The notes beneath the pieces are model-generated. The model was not told the DNA's origin. It worked only from the letters and a program-made list of their open reading frames with translations, and did not search any database. Positions 19,377 through 29,039 of a stretch of DNA of 43,473 nt are shown here, in pieces. The position numbers and the translations under genes were made by a program. Each line of letters begins with the position of its first letter. The stretch's first letter is position 1. Origin of the DNA: Prorocentrum cordatum. Its lineage: Eukaryota; Sar; Dinophyceae; Prorocentrales; Prorocentraceae. The stretch spans positions 1-43,473 of the forward strand of contig CAUYUJ010000929.1 of the NCBI GenBank assembly GCA_963575745.1, in the 5' to 3' direction.

Positions 19377-19440
19377 CCTCCTCCTCCTCCTATTCCTTCT
19401 CCTCCTCCTCCTCATCATCATCCTTATCGTACCCAACACG
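19377..19440. repeat. CTC microsatellite, right flank of the copia element
   Basis: CCTCCTCC...CTATTCCTTCTCC then CATCATCATC. It resembles the left flank (CTCCTATTCCTCC), so exact target duplications cannot be separated from the repeat. Confidence 0.85.
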
Positions 19441-19570
19441 TGTAACAAGATCCGCGCTGGCGCTATTGCCCTTCCTCTCGCTCGACTGGCCGTTCACACA
19501 GTTGCTTCATGCCAGTTGGCTGCCGGTAGCATTTTTTAATCGTGAGTCGATTGGGTTTTGTCCATTGTAG

Positions 19571-19735
19571 ATGAAGATGGAATTGATGATGGTGATGATG
19601 GGTGATGGTGATGGTGGTGTGATGATGATGCTAATAATGATGGTGATGATTGTGCTGGTGATGATGGGGACGATGATCAATCAGACGATTCTCCCTCCCC
19701 TGCTCATCATCATCATCATCATCGTCATTCACCGT
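19571..19735. repeat. GAT/ATC triplet tract
   Basis: GATGATGGTGATG-type repeats, then the inverted ATCATCATC form near 19,705-19,730. Poly-Met/Ile/Val frames are artefacts. Confidence 0.9.
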
Positions 19736-20012
19736 GCCCCTCAAGAGGCGGCAGGCCTGCTCGTAAGGCGGTGTGCCTTTGAGAAACCATCGTTCCTTCT
19801 GAGAAACCGTGCGTGTGTGTCTTCGGAGAAAGGCTTAGATAGCTTCTCAGAAGACCAACTGCTTCTTTGGCCTTCTAAGCAGAGCCGCCCCCTCTGCCTC
19901 CCTCCCTGGGCGCGCCGCCGAAACAGGGCTGGTGCAGGCACTCGGGTGCACAGACTGGCGTCCTCTTGGCGTCCGTCTCCGCCCCAGCGTCGGCCACGAC
20001 GACGTTGGACGA

Positions 20013-20061
20013 CGCGGACGGCGGCGACGACGAAGACGACGACGACGACGACGACGACGAT
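20013..20061. repeat. (GAC)n microsatellite
   Basis: ACGACGACG tract with minor variants. Confidence 0.9.
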
Positions 20062-20239
20062 TTGGTTGCGGCTGTGAAGCGCCACCTTGCTACGGTAGGT
20101 TCGTGTCGTGTCGACCAGCGGCGACCCCGCCGCTGGAGTTCAACGTTGAACGCCGACGGCGACCCAGAATCGATCGATGTTCAACGATGTGGCGTTTCGG
20201 AAGCGTCCGATCGCTCAAGGTTGAACGTCCCGCGGTGTC

Positions 20240-22443
20240 AAAAACCATCGCCTGGGTCGACACGACGCAAACCTGCGGTAGGAGTCCACGGCGGTCCGGC
20301 CCTGGGCCGAGTGGGGGGCGGCTCGAGCATTGGCGCACCCTTCTGAAGGATTCGACGGTGCCGGATTCGGTCGCCAAAGCGACGGTCCTCTTCCTCTGAG
20401 GCTTTCTATCCCCAGCACGCGTCTCGTGGCTCTCCGCAAGCGGACCGGAAGGGTCAGGCCAATTTGCCTGTGGAAGTCTGCTGCGTCGTCTAGCCACGAA
20501 GGCCGCCTGCGAAGTCTTCCAAAAAGACATCAAAAACGGGTGCGGGCCGCACCAGTTTGCGGTTGGGAAAGCAGGGGGTTGTGATGTGATGCACAGATGT
20601 ATTTCGGCGCTGCCGGAGTCCTACCCCCGGAACGTGGTCCTCGCGCTTGACAGCAGCAATTTTTAAAACAGCCTACCCAGAGAGCAGATCCCCAACGGCC
20701 TGCGGGCCCAGGCGCCTGCTCTGCTCAGGTTTGCGCGTTGCTGGCCCGGGGGGGGCAGACCACGCATTTGTTCTGGGACAACAACAATGAGACGGAGCCC
20801 CTTCGGGCGACTAGCGGGGTCGACCAGGGATGCCCGCTCTCGCCGGCCTCCTTCGCGATCACCGTGGCGGGGGCCTTGGGCGAAATCAACGGCAGACTTC
20901 AGCAGCTTTTACTGGAGTGCCGGGTGTTCTCCTACTTGGACGACATCATGGTCTTCGCCCCGCCAAGGCACGCCGCTGCGGCTGCCCAGCTGGTTCCCGC
21001 AGAGTTTGCGCGCCTCGGCCTCACCGTCAACCTCGACAAGACACAAGCCAGGCATCGGCGCTCTCCGGGTACAGACCTTGGAGTGTCTTGGGAACGCCGC
21101 GCCCTGGATAGACCAACAGGGGGACGGTCCTGGTGCACGCCGGAGCCGACGTGGCCGCCGCAGTAAGCCGCGCCCAGGCCTTCACCGCCTGCCTCCGGGA
21201 GCTGCGGGCCGCCGGCCTCTCTGCCGAAGCCGCCTACACCCTCCTCTGCAACCTACGGACACGGATGCGTTACGCATCACTTCGGGGCGAACCTGCAGAC
21301 CCGGTGGGTCGAGGAGCTCGGCAACGTCCTGTTCGCTGCGCTGGAAACTCTGTTGGGCGAGCTCTTGGGGGCCGCGCAGCGCTTGCGGGCTACGCTGCGC
21401 CTCCCGAGCGGGGGCTGCGCTTTCCCCTCCGCGGGCCAGAGCGCTTCCGCCGCTTTCGCCGCAAACTGGGTTCTCTGCCTACACGACGTGGCGACCTGCA
21501 TGGGAGTCAGCAGTCTGGAGGAGTTCAGCGCTCGCTGCCCGCGCACCCTCCAAGCGCTAGCCCAGGCAGAACGGGCGCTCCAGGCGGCTGGGGCCCTGAG
21601 GGACGAGCCGCTGCGCTTGCTAGACTACTTGCGGGAGCCGCACCACAAGCGGCAGGGGCACTGGGGCAAAGCCGCCTCCGAGGCCAACAAAACATTGCTC
21701 TTGAACACCCTGCTGGACGAAGACGGCCGCCTCTCGCTGCTGTCCGGCGGAGGCACCCGAGCGGGCTCTGTCCTGCTGCCTCGGCGGTGAGGCGACACGG
21801 CTCAGGAAGACAAGCATTTCGTCGCCAACCTGAAAATGAGGCTCGACGCGCCCGTCTGCCCCGACGGGGCCCGATGCCAGCACGCGCGCAAGAGCACAGG
21901 AGAAGGCTGGCACGCGAGGGTCTGCGATGTCGGGGGGCCCAGGATGCACCGGCATAGTCGCCTCGGGGACTGGCACGCCAAGCGCCACTCTGAGCTCGCC
22001 GGACACGCAGCCCCGACCGAGCAGCGGGTGGCCGCTTGGGACCGCCGCCTCGCCGACGGGCGCCTGCAAGAGGCAGCCCTTGACGTCGTCACTATCGACC
22101 AGAACACCAGGCGCCACATCCACGTGGACTGGGCCGTCACCTGCGCACACACAACCTATGCCCCGCGCTGGCAGGCTCGTTCCCGCGGGAGTGGCCTCGC
22201 GGCGGCGCAAATGGTTGATCACAAGAGGGCGCGGTACCCACCAGGGCCTGGCCTGGAGCTCGCCCCCATGGTCTTCGAGGCCGGGGGCGGCCCTCCGAGG
22301 AAACCGCCGCTTTCATTCGAAGCTATGGCGGCGGCCTCGTGGATGAGGAGCGCTCAGAACTTCTGAGCAGACTGTGGCGGGAGATCTCCGTGAAGCTCCA
22401 CACGGGGAGCGCCGAGATGCTCTTCAGCGCACTGGGCCAGTGA
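20240..22443 (+). pseudogene. Non-LTR retrotransposon reverse transcriptase with R2-like C-terminus
   Basis: Reading across frames gives, in order: GPGPSGGRLEHWRTLL; TRLVALRKRTGRVRPI; a segment at 20,478-20,660 reading LLRRLATKAACEVF...CGPHQFAVGKAGG and VVLALDSSNF (palm motif A); SGVDQGCPLSPASFAI (motif B); FSYLDDIMVF (catalytic YLDD) and LGLTVNLDKT (thumb side). Downstream come RLRATLRLPSGGCAFPSAG, then a Cys/His cluster (CPDGARCQ...HARVCDVGGPRMHRHSRL) and LDVVTID...HVDWAV, resembling the zinc knuckle and PD-(D/E)XK nuclease of R2-type elements, then RYPPGPGLELAPMVFEAGG, and the end at TGA 22,441. Damage: a stop right after SSNF (20,664), frame changes near 20,395, 20,460, 20,750 and 21,080-21,310, TGA at 21,788, and a shift near 22,325. 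Confidence 0.85.
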
Positions 22444-22495
22444 CCTGGCGTCTACAACGGCCGCAGCGAGCACGGCAATCACCCGTTCGACTAAC

Positions 22496-22770
22496 ACTAC
22501 AGTCCCTCCAAGCAACGCCAGCAGCATAACCACCACACCCACCAGCATGACCACCATCACGACTATGACATCCACCGCCTCCGACTACCACCGCGACTAG
22601 CACGGCTCCCCCGACAACGTTTTCACTTATCACATTGACGATTCCCGCGCGCTCGCCAGCACTACCATCACGACCACCACGACTACCACGACCGCCAACG
22701 CGCCCACCATACCAGCTCGACCACCAGCATGACCACCACAATCACCACGGCCCCTTCGACCGCCAAGTCG
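22496..22770 (+). repeat. ACC/ACG triplet-rich tract
   Basis: Imperfect ACCATCACGACCACCACGAC-type repeats beginning shortly after the RT pseudogene. Thr- or His-rich frames here are artefacts. Confidence 0.75.
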
Positions 22771-23741
22771 CCCTTTTCTCCTGTCCCCCGCCCCCTCCCC
22801 CGCCCTCCCTTCCTCCCGCCAGGCCGCCCCTGCAGCTGCGCTGGTTTTTGGCCCCTCACTCGGCTCCTCCTCCTGCTGCTCGGTGCCCTCCTTGCGTTTA
22901 GCTGCGTGTGGACACGGACAAAGCTCAGGGCAGCCCCCTGAGGGCCAGCGGGTTCGCCATGTCCGCGGCTGGCACTGGAACGACGACGGCGACGGCAAGC
23001 ACCTTCCTCGCGGCCTTGTCGCCGCCGCTGAGTGTGGGCCCGAGACCGGCCTGATGTTGCCAGATGTGTCCTTGGCCAAGGTGCCACCCATCTCCGGAGA
23101 GGCTCACCACGGAGGCGGGCTCGTCGAGACGGCGGCGGTCTTCCCTGGCGCTCTTCGTCCTCCTTCGGCCTCCTGGAGGTTTCTCGTCGTCACGGCTGGA
23201 TCCGCCTCGGAAATCGGGAGATGATGAACCCATCCATCGAGGGGTCCGAGGATTGATTTTGAACGGATTGGGCGCGCGCCTCACGTGGCCCCGATGACCG
23301 GGGGGCAGCAGGATGGCGCAGCAGAGCGTTGAGGATAGTTACCAGCAGGGCCAAGAGCAGTTTTGGCAGCCCCCCGCCTGGTGAAGGCCGCGAGGCCGGG
23401 GTTCTGGGTTGTGCTCACTGGAAGAAGCTGTGCTAAAAGGGTTCCTGTTCACTCTTCACGAGGCCACGAGGGCCCCATATGCTGCCCCACCGTGGCGCAT
23501 CAACGATAAGCTGGGGGACGCCCGTCAGGGCCAGGAGCAGCTCTGGCCACCCCTGGGCCGAATATGGTCCGGGCGTTTTAAAGGGGGGATGCGATGGGGG
23601 CGTGAGGAAGGTTCCACCTTTCGAGCCCCCCCCGGGTGCCAGGGGCGCCACCCTAGGGCCCGAGTGGTGGGCGACAGGTACACGAACGAGTCTTGGCCCC
23701 CCCCCCGGTCCGTCTTGGCATCGCTCGCTGGGTAGTCGAAG
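22771..23741. other. No gene recognised
   Basis: GC-rich sequence. A short duplication (CAGGGCCA(A/G)GAGCAGTTTTGG-type) occurs at about 23,347 and 23,528. A segment near 23,575-23,660 (runs of G, then GGTTCCACCTTTCGAGCCCC) resembles the interior of the fold-back at 35,955-36,103. Confidence 0.5.
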
Positions 23742-23900
23742 GCCAGACTGTCAGATTGGATTGGGCCCCAAGGGCCAATCTGGCCCGGCCAAACTAGATG
23801 ATTTGGGTTATTCGCCAGAGTGGATTCGCGTTGGCTCCCTCGCCAGATTGCCCCCGTTTGCCAGATTGGGCCTGCCAGATGGCGCCAGATTGGCTTCGAC
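23742..23900 (+). repeat. CGCCAGATTGG-type degenerate repeat
   Basis: Eight or so CCAGATTGG/CCAGA(C/G)TG motifs, several in inverted orientation (CCAATCTGG), including the near-palindrome GATTGGGCCCCAAGGGCCAA. Confidence 0.75.
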
Positions 23901-24223
23901 TACCCAGGCTCGGACGTGTGCATGTTTATCCCGGCAAGGACCATCGAGGATCATCCTTGATCATCGAGCCGAAGAAGCAACACACGCACGCAACGGAAAC
24001 ATGCACGGGGAATGGACGTCCGAACGATGGCAAGCGGTCGACGTCCCCTTCCCGTTGCAGCAGCGTCCAGCGCGTCCGGTGCCCGGAGGCCCCCCCGCCC
24101 CTCCGCCGCCAGGCCGCCGCGGAGAGTGGAGCCCGAGGGGGCAGGCCCCGCCGCAAGGACTACGAGGCTGGGCGGGCGCACCGCCGCCCGGGCTGCTCCG
24201 CGCGACCTCCTTCCGTCAGGAGA

Positions 24224-24362
24224 GAAAAAAACACAGACACAAGTAATCGTCGACTCCCAGGAACATGTAGGAAAATGCGGCAGAAATATGGGAAAATATA
24301 GGGGATCCTGTTATTCGTGTCTATTCATTTGTGTGTCCCAGGGCCCCTTCATTCCTCTCGGG
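24224..24362 (+). repeat. Dispersed segment (copy 2), candidate empty site of array A
   Basis: It aligns with 1728-1848 (AACACAGACACAA, ATCGTCGACTCCCAGGAACA, ATAGGGGATCCTGTTATTCG) and continues without interruption into GTGTGTCCCAGGGCCCCTTC, which in the first copy lies beyond array A at 2706. Confidence 0.75.
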
Positions 24363-24479
24363 AGGGTCAGGTGATGGGCCTGTTTTCCACCACCACCACC
24401 ACCACCGTAAGTTGGAGGGGGAAGGGGGTCCTCCCAGATGGGGCGGTCCGAGCAGGCGGGCCTCTGGGCCTCCTGGGGG

Positions 24480-26390
24480 AAGAAGCTGAACTCGGACCCG
24501 GCTGAACTCGGACCCAGCTGAACTCGGGCCCGGCTGATCTCGGACCCGGCTGAACTCGGACCCGCTGAACTCGGACCCGGCTGAACTCGGACCCGGCTGA
24601 TCTCGGACCCGGCTGATCTCGGACCCGGCTGATCTCGGACCCGGCTGAACTCGGACCCGGCTGATCTCGGACCCGGCTGATCTCGGACCCGGCCTGCCTC
24701 CGGCGCTCCTCCCGGCTTCCGGCTGGGGTTCTCCCGCCCGGCGCTCCTCTCGGCCTCTGGCCGGGGTGCTCCCGGCCCGGCCTCTGGCCGGGGTGCTCCT
24801 GGCCCGGCTCCACTGGCCGGCGCTCCCCCGGCCGGCGTCTCCCCGGCGTCTCCGACCCGGCTGAACTCGGACCCGGCTGAACTCGGACCCGGCTGATCTC
24901 GGACCCGGCTGAACTCGGACCCGGCTGATCTCGGACCCGGCTGATCTCGGACCCGGCCTGCCTCCGGCGCTCCTCCTGGCTTCTGCCTGGGGTTCTCCCG
25001 CCCGCCGCTCTTCCCGGCCTCTGGGGCCTCTGGCCAGGGTGCTCCCGGCCCGGCTCCACAGGCCGGCGCTCCCCCGGCCGGCGTCTCCTCGGCGTCTCCG
25101 ACCCGGCAGAACTCGGACCCGGCTGATCTCGGACCCGGCTGATCTCGGACCCGGCTGATCTCGGTCCCGGCTGATCTCGGACCCGGCTGATCTCGGACCC
25201 GGCCTGCCTCCGGCGCTCCTCCCAGCTTCCGGCTGGGGTTCTCCCGCCCGGCGCTCCCCCCGGCCTCTGGCTGGGGGTGCTCCCCGCCTGGCTCCACGCC
25301 GGCGCTCCCCTGGCCGCCGGCGTCTCCCCGCCATCCCGCCGTCTCGGACCGGGCTGATCTCGGACCCGGCTGATCTCGGACCCGGCTGATCTCGGACCCG
25401 GCTGAACTCGGACCCGGCTGATCTCGGACCCGGCTGATCTCGGACCCGGTCTGTTTCCGGCGTTCCTCCCGGCTTCTGGCTGGGGTTCTCCCGCCCGGCG
25501 CTCCTCCCGGCTTCTGGCCGGGGTGCTCCCGGCCCGGCTCGAGGCCGGCGCTCCCCCGGCCGGCGTCTCCCCGGCGTCTCCCACCCGGCTGATCTCGGAC
25601 CCGGCTGATCTCGGACCCGGCTGATCTCGGACCCGGCTGAACTCGGACCCGGCTGATCTCGGACCCGGCTGATCTCGGACTCGGCCTGCCTCCGGCGCTC
25701 CTCCCGGCTTCCGGCTGGGGTTCCCCCGCCCGGCGCTCCTCCCGGCCTCTGGCTGGGGGTGCTCCAGGCCCGGCTCCTGGCCGGCGCTCCCCCGGCCGGC
25801 GCTCCCCCGGCGTCTCCGACCCGGCTGAACTCGGACCCGGCTGAACTCGGACCCGGCTAATCTCGGACCCGGCTGATCTCGGACCCGGCCTGCCTCCGGC
25901 GCTCCTCCCGGCTTCTGGCTGGGGTTCTCCCGCCCCCGCCGTTCCTCCCGGCCTCTGGCCGGGGTGCTCCCGGCCCGGCTCCACGGGCCGGCGCTCCCCC
26001 GGCCAGCGTCTCCTCGGCGTCTCTCGGACCCGGCTGATCTCGGACCCGGCTGATCTCGGACCTGGCTGAACTCGGACCCGGCTGATCTCGGACCTGGCTG
26101 ATCTCGGACTCGGCCTGCTTCCGGCGCTCCTCCCAGCTTCCGGCTGGGGTTCTCCCGCCCGGCGCTCCCCCCCGCCTCTGGCTGGGGGTGCTCCTGGCCC
26201 GGCTCCACGCCGGCGCTCCCCTGGCCGCCGCCGTCTGACCGCCATCCCGCCGTCTCGGACCCGGCTGACCTCGGACCTGGTCTCGCCTGGGCGCTCCCGG
26301 CGCGCCCGTCCTCTCTGGCTGCACTCGGACCCGGCTCATTTCGGACTTGCCTGAACTCCGAGTCGGTTGATTTCGCTACTGGCTGATCTC
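24480..26390 (+). repeat. Higher-order array of GGCTGATCTCGGACCC
   Basis: Seven blocks, each of 4-13 tandem 16-bp units (GGCTGA(T/A)CTCGGACCC), are separated by a ~140-bp GC-rich spacer starting GGCCTGCCTCCGGCGCTCCT and ending near GGCGTCTCCGACCC. Spacer starts: 24,691, 24,955, 25,201, 25,448, 25,683, 25,887, 26,112. Because 16 is not a multiple of 3, all three minus frames are open and read as rotating PGPRSAGSEISRVRD-like text up to 644 codons. This is not a protein. A ~24-bp (CAC)n tract precedes it at 24,389. Confidence 0.93.
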
Positions 26391-26584
26391 AGACCCACCT
26401 CCTGCCAGGTGCGATCCCGCTGGTCCCCCCGACTTCCGCGGCCTCGGGTTCTTCCGGCCGGCGCCCTCCCGCCTCCGGCGCTTTCCCGGTCGGCGTTTCC
26501 TCGGCGGTCTGGCGCTGTCCCGGCTCTCGGCCGGCGCGCCACCGGCGCTCACCCGGCGGCTCCGGCGCCTCCCCGGCGTCTGGT

Positions 26585-26815
26585 GCCTCAATGTCCGCGG
26601 CGAGCACGCGAGAGCCCCATGTTGAAAAGTAACCTCCCTCCATCCCTGCACTGCGACAGACGTTCACGACGATTGTCCGCGGCCATCAGGCGAGAGCCCC
26701 ATTTTGGAAAGGAACCTCCCTCCACCCGCGTAACAGACTTCAAGACGATTGCACGCGGCGCTAAGGCGAGAGCCGCATTGTGAACACAAACCGCCCTCCA
26801 TCGTGTAAATGTTGC
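26585..26815 (-). repeat. Repeat family R2, reverse orientation, three units
   Basis: Units of 81, ~76 and ~73 bp share GTCCGCGGC, GGCGAGAGCCCCATTTTG, AACCTCCCTCCA and a GACGATT end. Their reverse complement matches the forward family at 7060-7440. Confidence 0.75.
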
Positions 26816-27224
26816 ACAATAGTACACTTCAGGATCATACATGGCGATCGTACATGGCAAGGGAGTCTCTGGCGAAACGCCTGCCTCCCGCCCCCCCTAC
26901 ACACACGTTCCGTGGTGCGCCAGGGAGGATTTCTTTTAAAGGGGAGAGGATGGAGGAGGACGAGGAGGAGCGGGAGAAAATGAAGAACGGGAGCCGTGGC
27001 TGTCTTACGGGCTCTGTGGCCGCCCAGTTCGTGCGCGTGGGCGGTTTTGAAGGTGTCCTTGGGCCCAGGGCGGGCGGCCCTACAGCACTTCCTCCATCCT
27101 TTCACATGGGCCACAGGAGCATGCTCAGACGCCCACGCCGTACAGGCATGCAATTGGATATTGACGTGCATTTTCGCGCGGTGGCTCTCAGGCTCGGAAT
27201 GGCCATGGCAATGTCGACGGTGAT
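26816..27224. other. No gene recognised
   Basis: Open frames on both strands without recognisable domains. Confidence 0.5.
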
Positions 27225-27375
27225 GATGGCAGCGACGGCGGAGTACGATTCCGACGGCGACGACTGCGGCCACAGAGACCATCACGACGACGACGTCGAC
27301 GACGACGACGTCCTCTTCCTCCCTCCTCCCTGCTCCTCCTTCCTTCCCTCCTCCTTCCTCCTTGCTCCTCCCCTC
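27225..27375. repeat. GAC tract followed by CTCC tract
   Basis: GACGACGACG (27,245-27,310) switches to CTTCCTCCCTCC (27,311-27,375). Confidence 0.85.
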
Positions 27376-27429
27376 CCGTCTCCTGTGCAGGAGACTCGGC
27401 GGCAGCTGTAATCCCGGAAATGGGTTCCA

Positions 27430-27660
27430 GGGGATCTTTCTCCGGCCTTTGTGGCCTTGCACTCTGTGTCTTTCAGGTGTGGCATGCGTTGTCATGCCTT
27501 GCGTTGTCATGCATTCCATTGTTGTGCAATGCAGCGCAGCTCCTTCCAAGTTTCCATCGCTCTGCCTTGCATTGTTCTGCCTTCTTGACTTCGCTTTGCG
27601 ATGCATTGCATTCCATTGCGATCCATAGCATTCGCTTTGAGTCCTTTGTGGGTTTTCCAT
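27430..27660 (+). repeat. CATTGC/CATTCC-rich cryptic repeat
   Basis: Recurring GTTGTCATGC, GCATTCCATTG and GCATTGC pentamer-like units. Confidence 0.6.
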
Positions 27661-28164
27661 TATGCCCTCCGCCTACACCTTTATGTCGTCGCGCCATTCC
27701 CAGCCCAACCACGTTTTCTTCACAGGGACCTTGGCTCAAGCGTTTCCTTTCGATCGCACTGCCTTCTGCCAGCCATCTGGTCCCATGGCATCCGCGACCT
27801 TCCGAGCGCTGCCCTCTTGCTCGATTAGCCTACGGCGTCGAGAAGACAAGCGCGACGTTGCCTTCCAGGTGGCAGCCGGTCTGGGCATCGAGCCGACGTG
27901 GTTGGCGGGAACCGATGGGGATTCCCTCAAGGCACGGAGTGGGTATGCTAAGCGTTGCCAGGGCGGGCCGGGCGGCCGGGTGCTTTGCTCCTGGTTCGAC
28001 GCCGCACACAAGACGCGCCGTATTCGGTATGTGCGAAATGCCAAGTCGAATTGTTGTCGCTTCGCGAATCCCCACCAGCCCATCCAGAAACGATGCCCAG
28101 AGGAATTGCCTCGATCAGAGAAGTGGGCAGCACACAGAGGAAGCCATTATGAGACATCTTGGGA
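27661..28164. other. No gene recognised
   Basis: A 187-codon + frame crosses this stretch, but its translation matches no family I know. TTGGCTCAAG at 27,731-27,740 matches only the last ten bases of the spliced leader. Confidence 0.5.
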
Positions 28165-28675
28165 TATCTTGAGCCATCTTGGAGGTCATTTTGGGCTCTC
28201 CCAGACGCTCTTGGAGTCATCTTAATCCGTGCCCCCCCCCAAGAGGCCTCCATGTGGCTAAAACCTGTGTAGAATCAATGATTAGGCATTCTCGCCGAGG
28301 CCTCTTGGAGCATCTTGGGTGCATCTGGGGGGGCTCTTGGGGCCTCTTGGGGGTCTCTTGGGGGCCTCCGGGGGGCCTCTTGGGGGCCTCTTGGGGCCAT
28401 TTTGGGGCCATCTTGGGACCTCTTGGGGCTTCCTGGGCGCTTCTTGGGGCCATCTTGGAGGAGATCGATCAAACAAGAGGGGGGGGTGAATTAGCGCCCC
28501 CCCTCGGAAGCCCCTAAAATCGCCTCTTGGACCCCTCTTGGAACGCTCTTGGAGTGCTCTTGGGCGCTCTTGGGGCCGTCTTGGGGCTCTTTTGGGGCTC
28601 TCTTGGGGCCCTCTTGGGCCATCTTGGAGCCATCTCCAGGCCTCGGATGGCCATCGGAAGCGAAAAGGCGAGAAA

Positions 28676-28717
28676 GCAAAAATCATTGATTTTCCTTAGG
28701 TTTTGGGACGATTTTGG
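28676..28717 (+). repeat. 42-bp core of array B
   Basis: It begins GCAAAAATCATTG and ends CGATTTTGG. It is the same length as in array C (33,483-33,524) and lies in the opposite orientation to array A. Confidence 0.85.
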
Positions 28718-28933
28718 CCTCTTCGGGGCCTCCTTGGGGAGCTGTTTGGCCACTTGGAGTTATCTTGGGGCCGTCTTTGGGCTTCTTGGAACCATCTTAG
28801 GAGCCATCTCGAGCGATCTTGCGCTATCTTGAGCCATCTTGGAGCTCATCTTGGGTTCTCTGAGGCGCTCTTGGAGCCGTCTTGGGCCATCTGGGACGCT
28901 CTAACTACCAGCGGCCCCCCCCGTCCAGGTCCA

Positions 28934-28968
28934 GGGGAGGGGGTAGGGGGAGGGGTAAACCCCTCCCC
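28934..28968 (+). promoter_or_regulatory. Conserved G-quadruplex motif with overlapping hairpin (copy B)
   Basis: Four G-runs of 4-5 with loops A, TA and A (28,934-28,955) make a strong G4 candidate. The last two runs also pair with ACCCCTCCCC across an AA loop in a 10-bp hairpin (28,947-28,956 / 28,959-28,968). Copy C repeats both features. Any role (replication stop, transcription end, recombination) is inference. Confidence 0.7.
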
Positions 28969-29039
28969 AAGGGGGAAGAGGGAGGGGTGGAAGAGGATCT
29001 GTTCTAGACCACCTACGCCCAGAGGGCTGGTGGGATTGG

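Noticed and set aside
22496-22770. Thr-rich mucin-like coding sequence
   Set aside because: Imperfect ACC/ACG triplets with stops and no signal peptide or domain.
24311-26245. 644-codon minus-strand ORF (and two other long minus frames) rich in PGPRSAGSE
   Set aside because: It is the 16-bp repeat read in rotating frames; 16 is not a multiple of 3, so all three frames stay open.
24480-26390. CRISPR-like alternation of short repeats and spacers
   Set aside because: The repeats are adjacent to each other and the spacers are near-identical and ~140 bp, unlike a CRISPR array; the context is eukaryotic.
27728-27740. CTTGGCTCAAG as a second spliced-leader relic
   Set aside because: Only ten bases match and the upstream CCGTAGCCAT part is absent.
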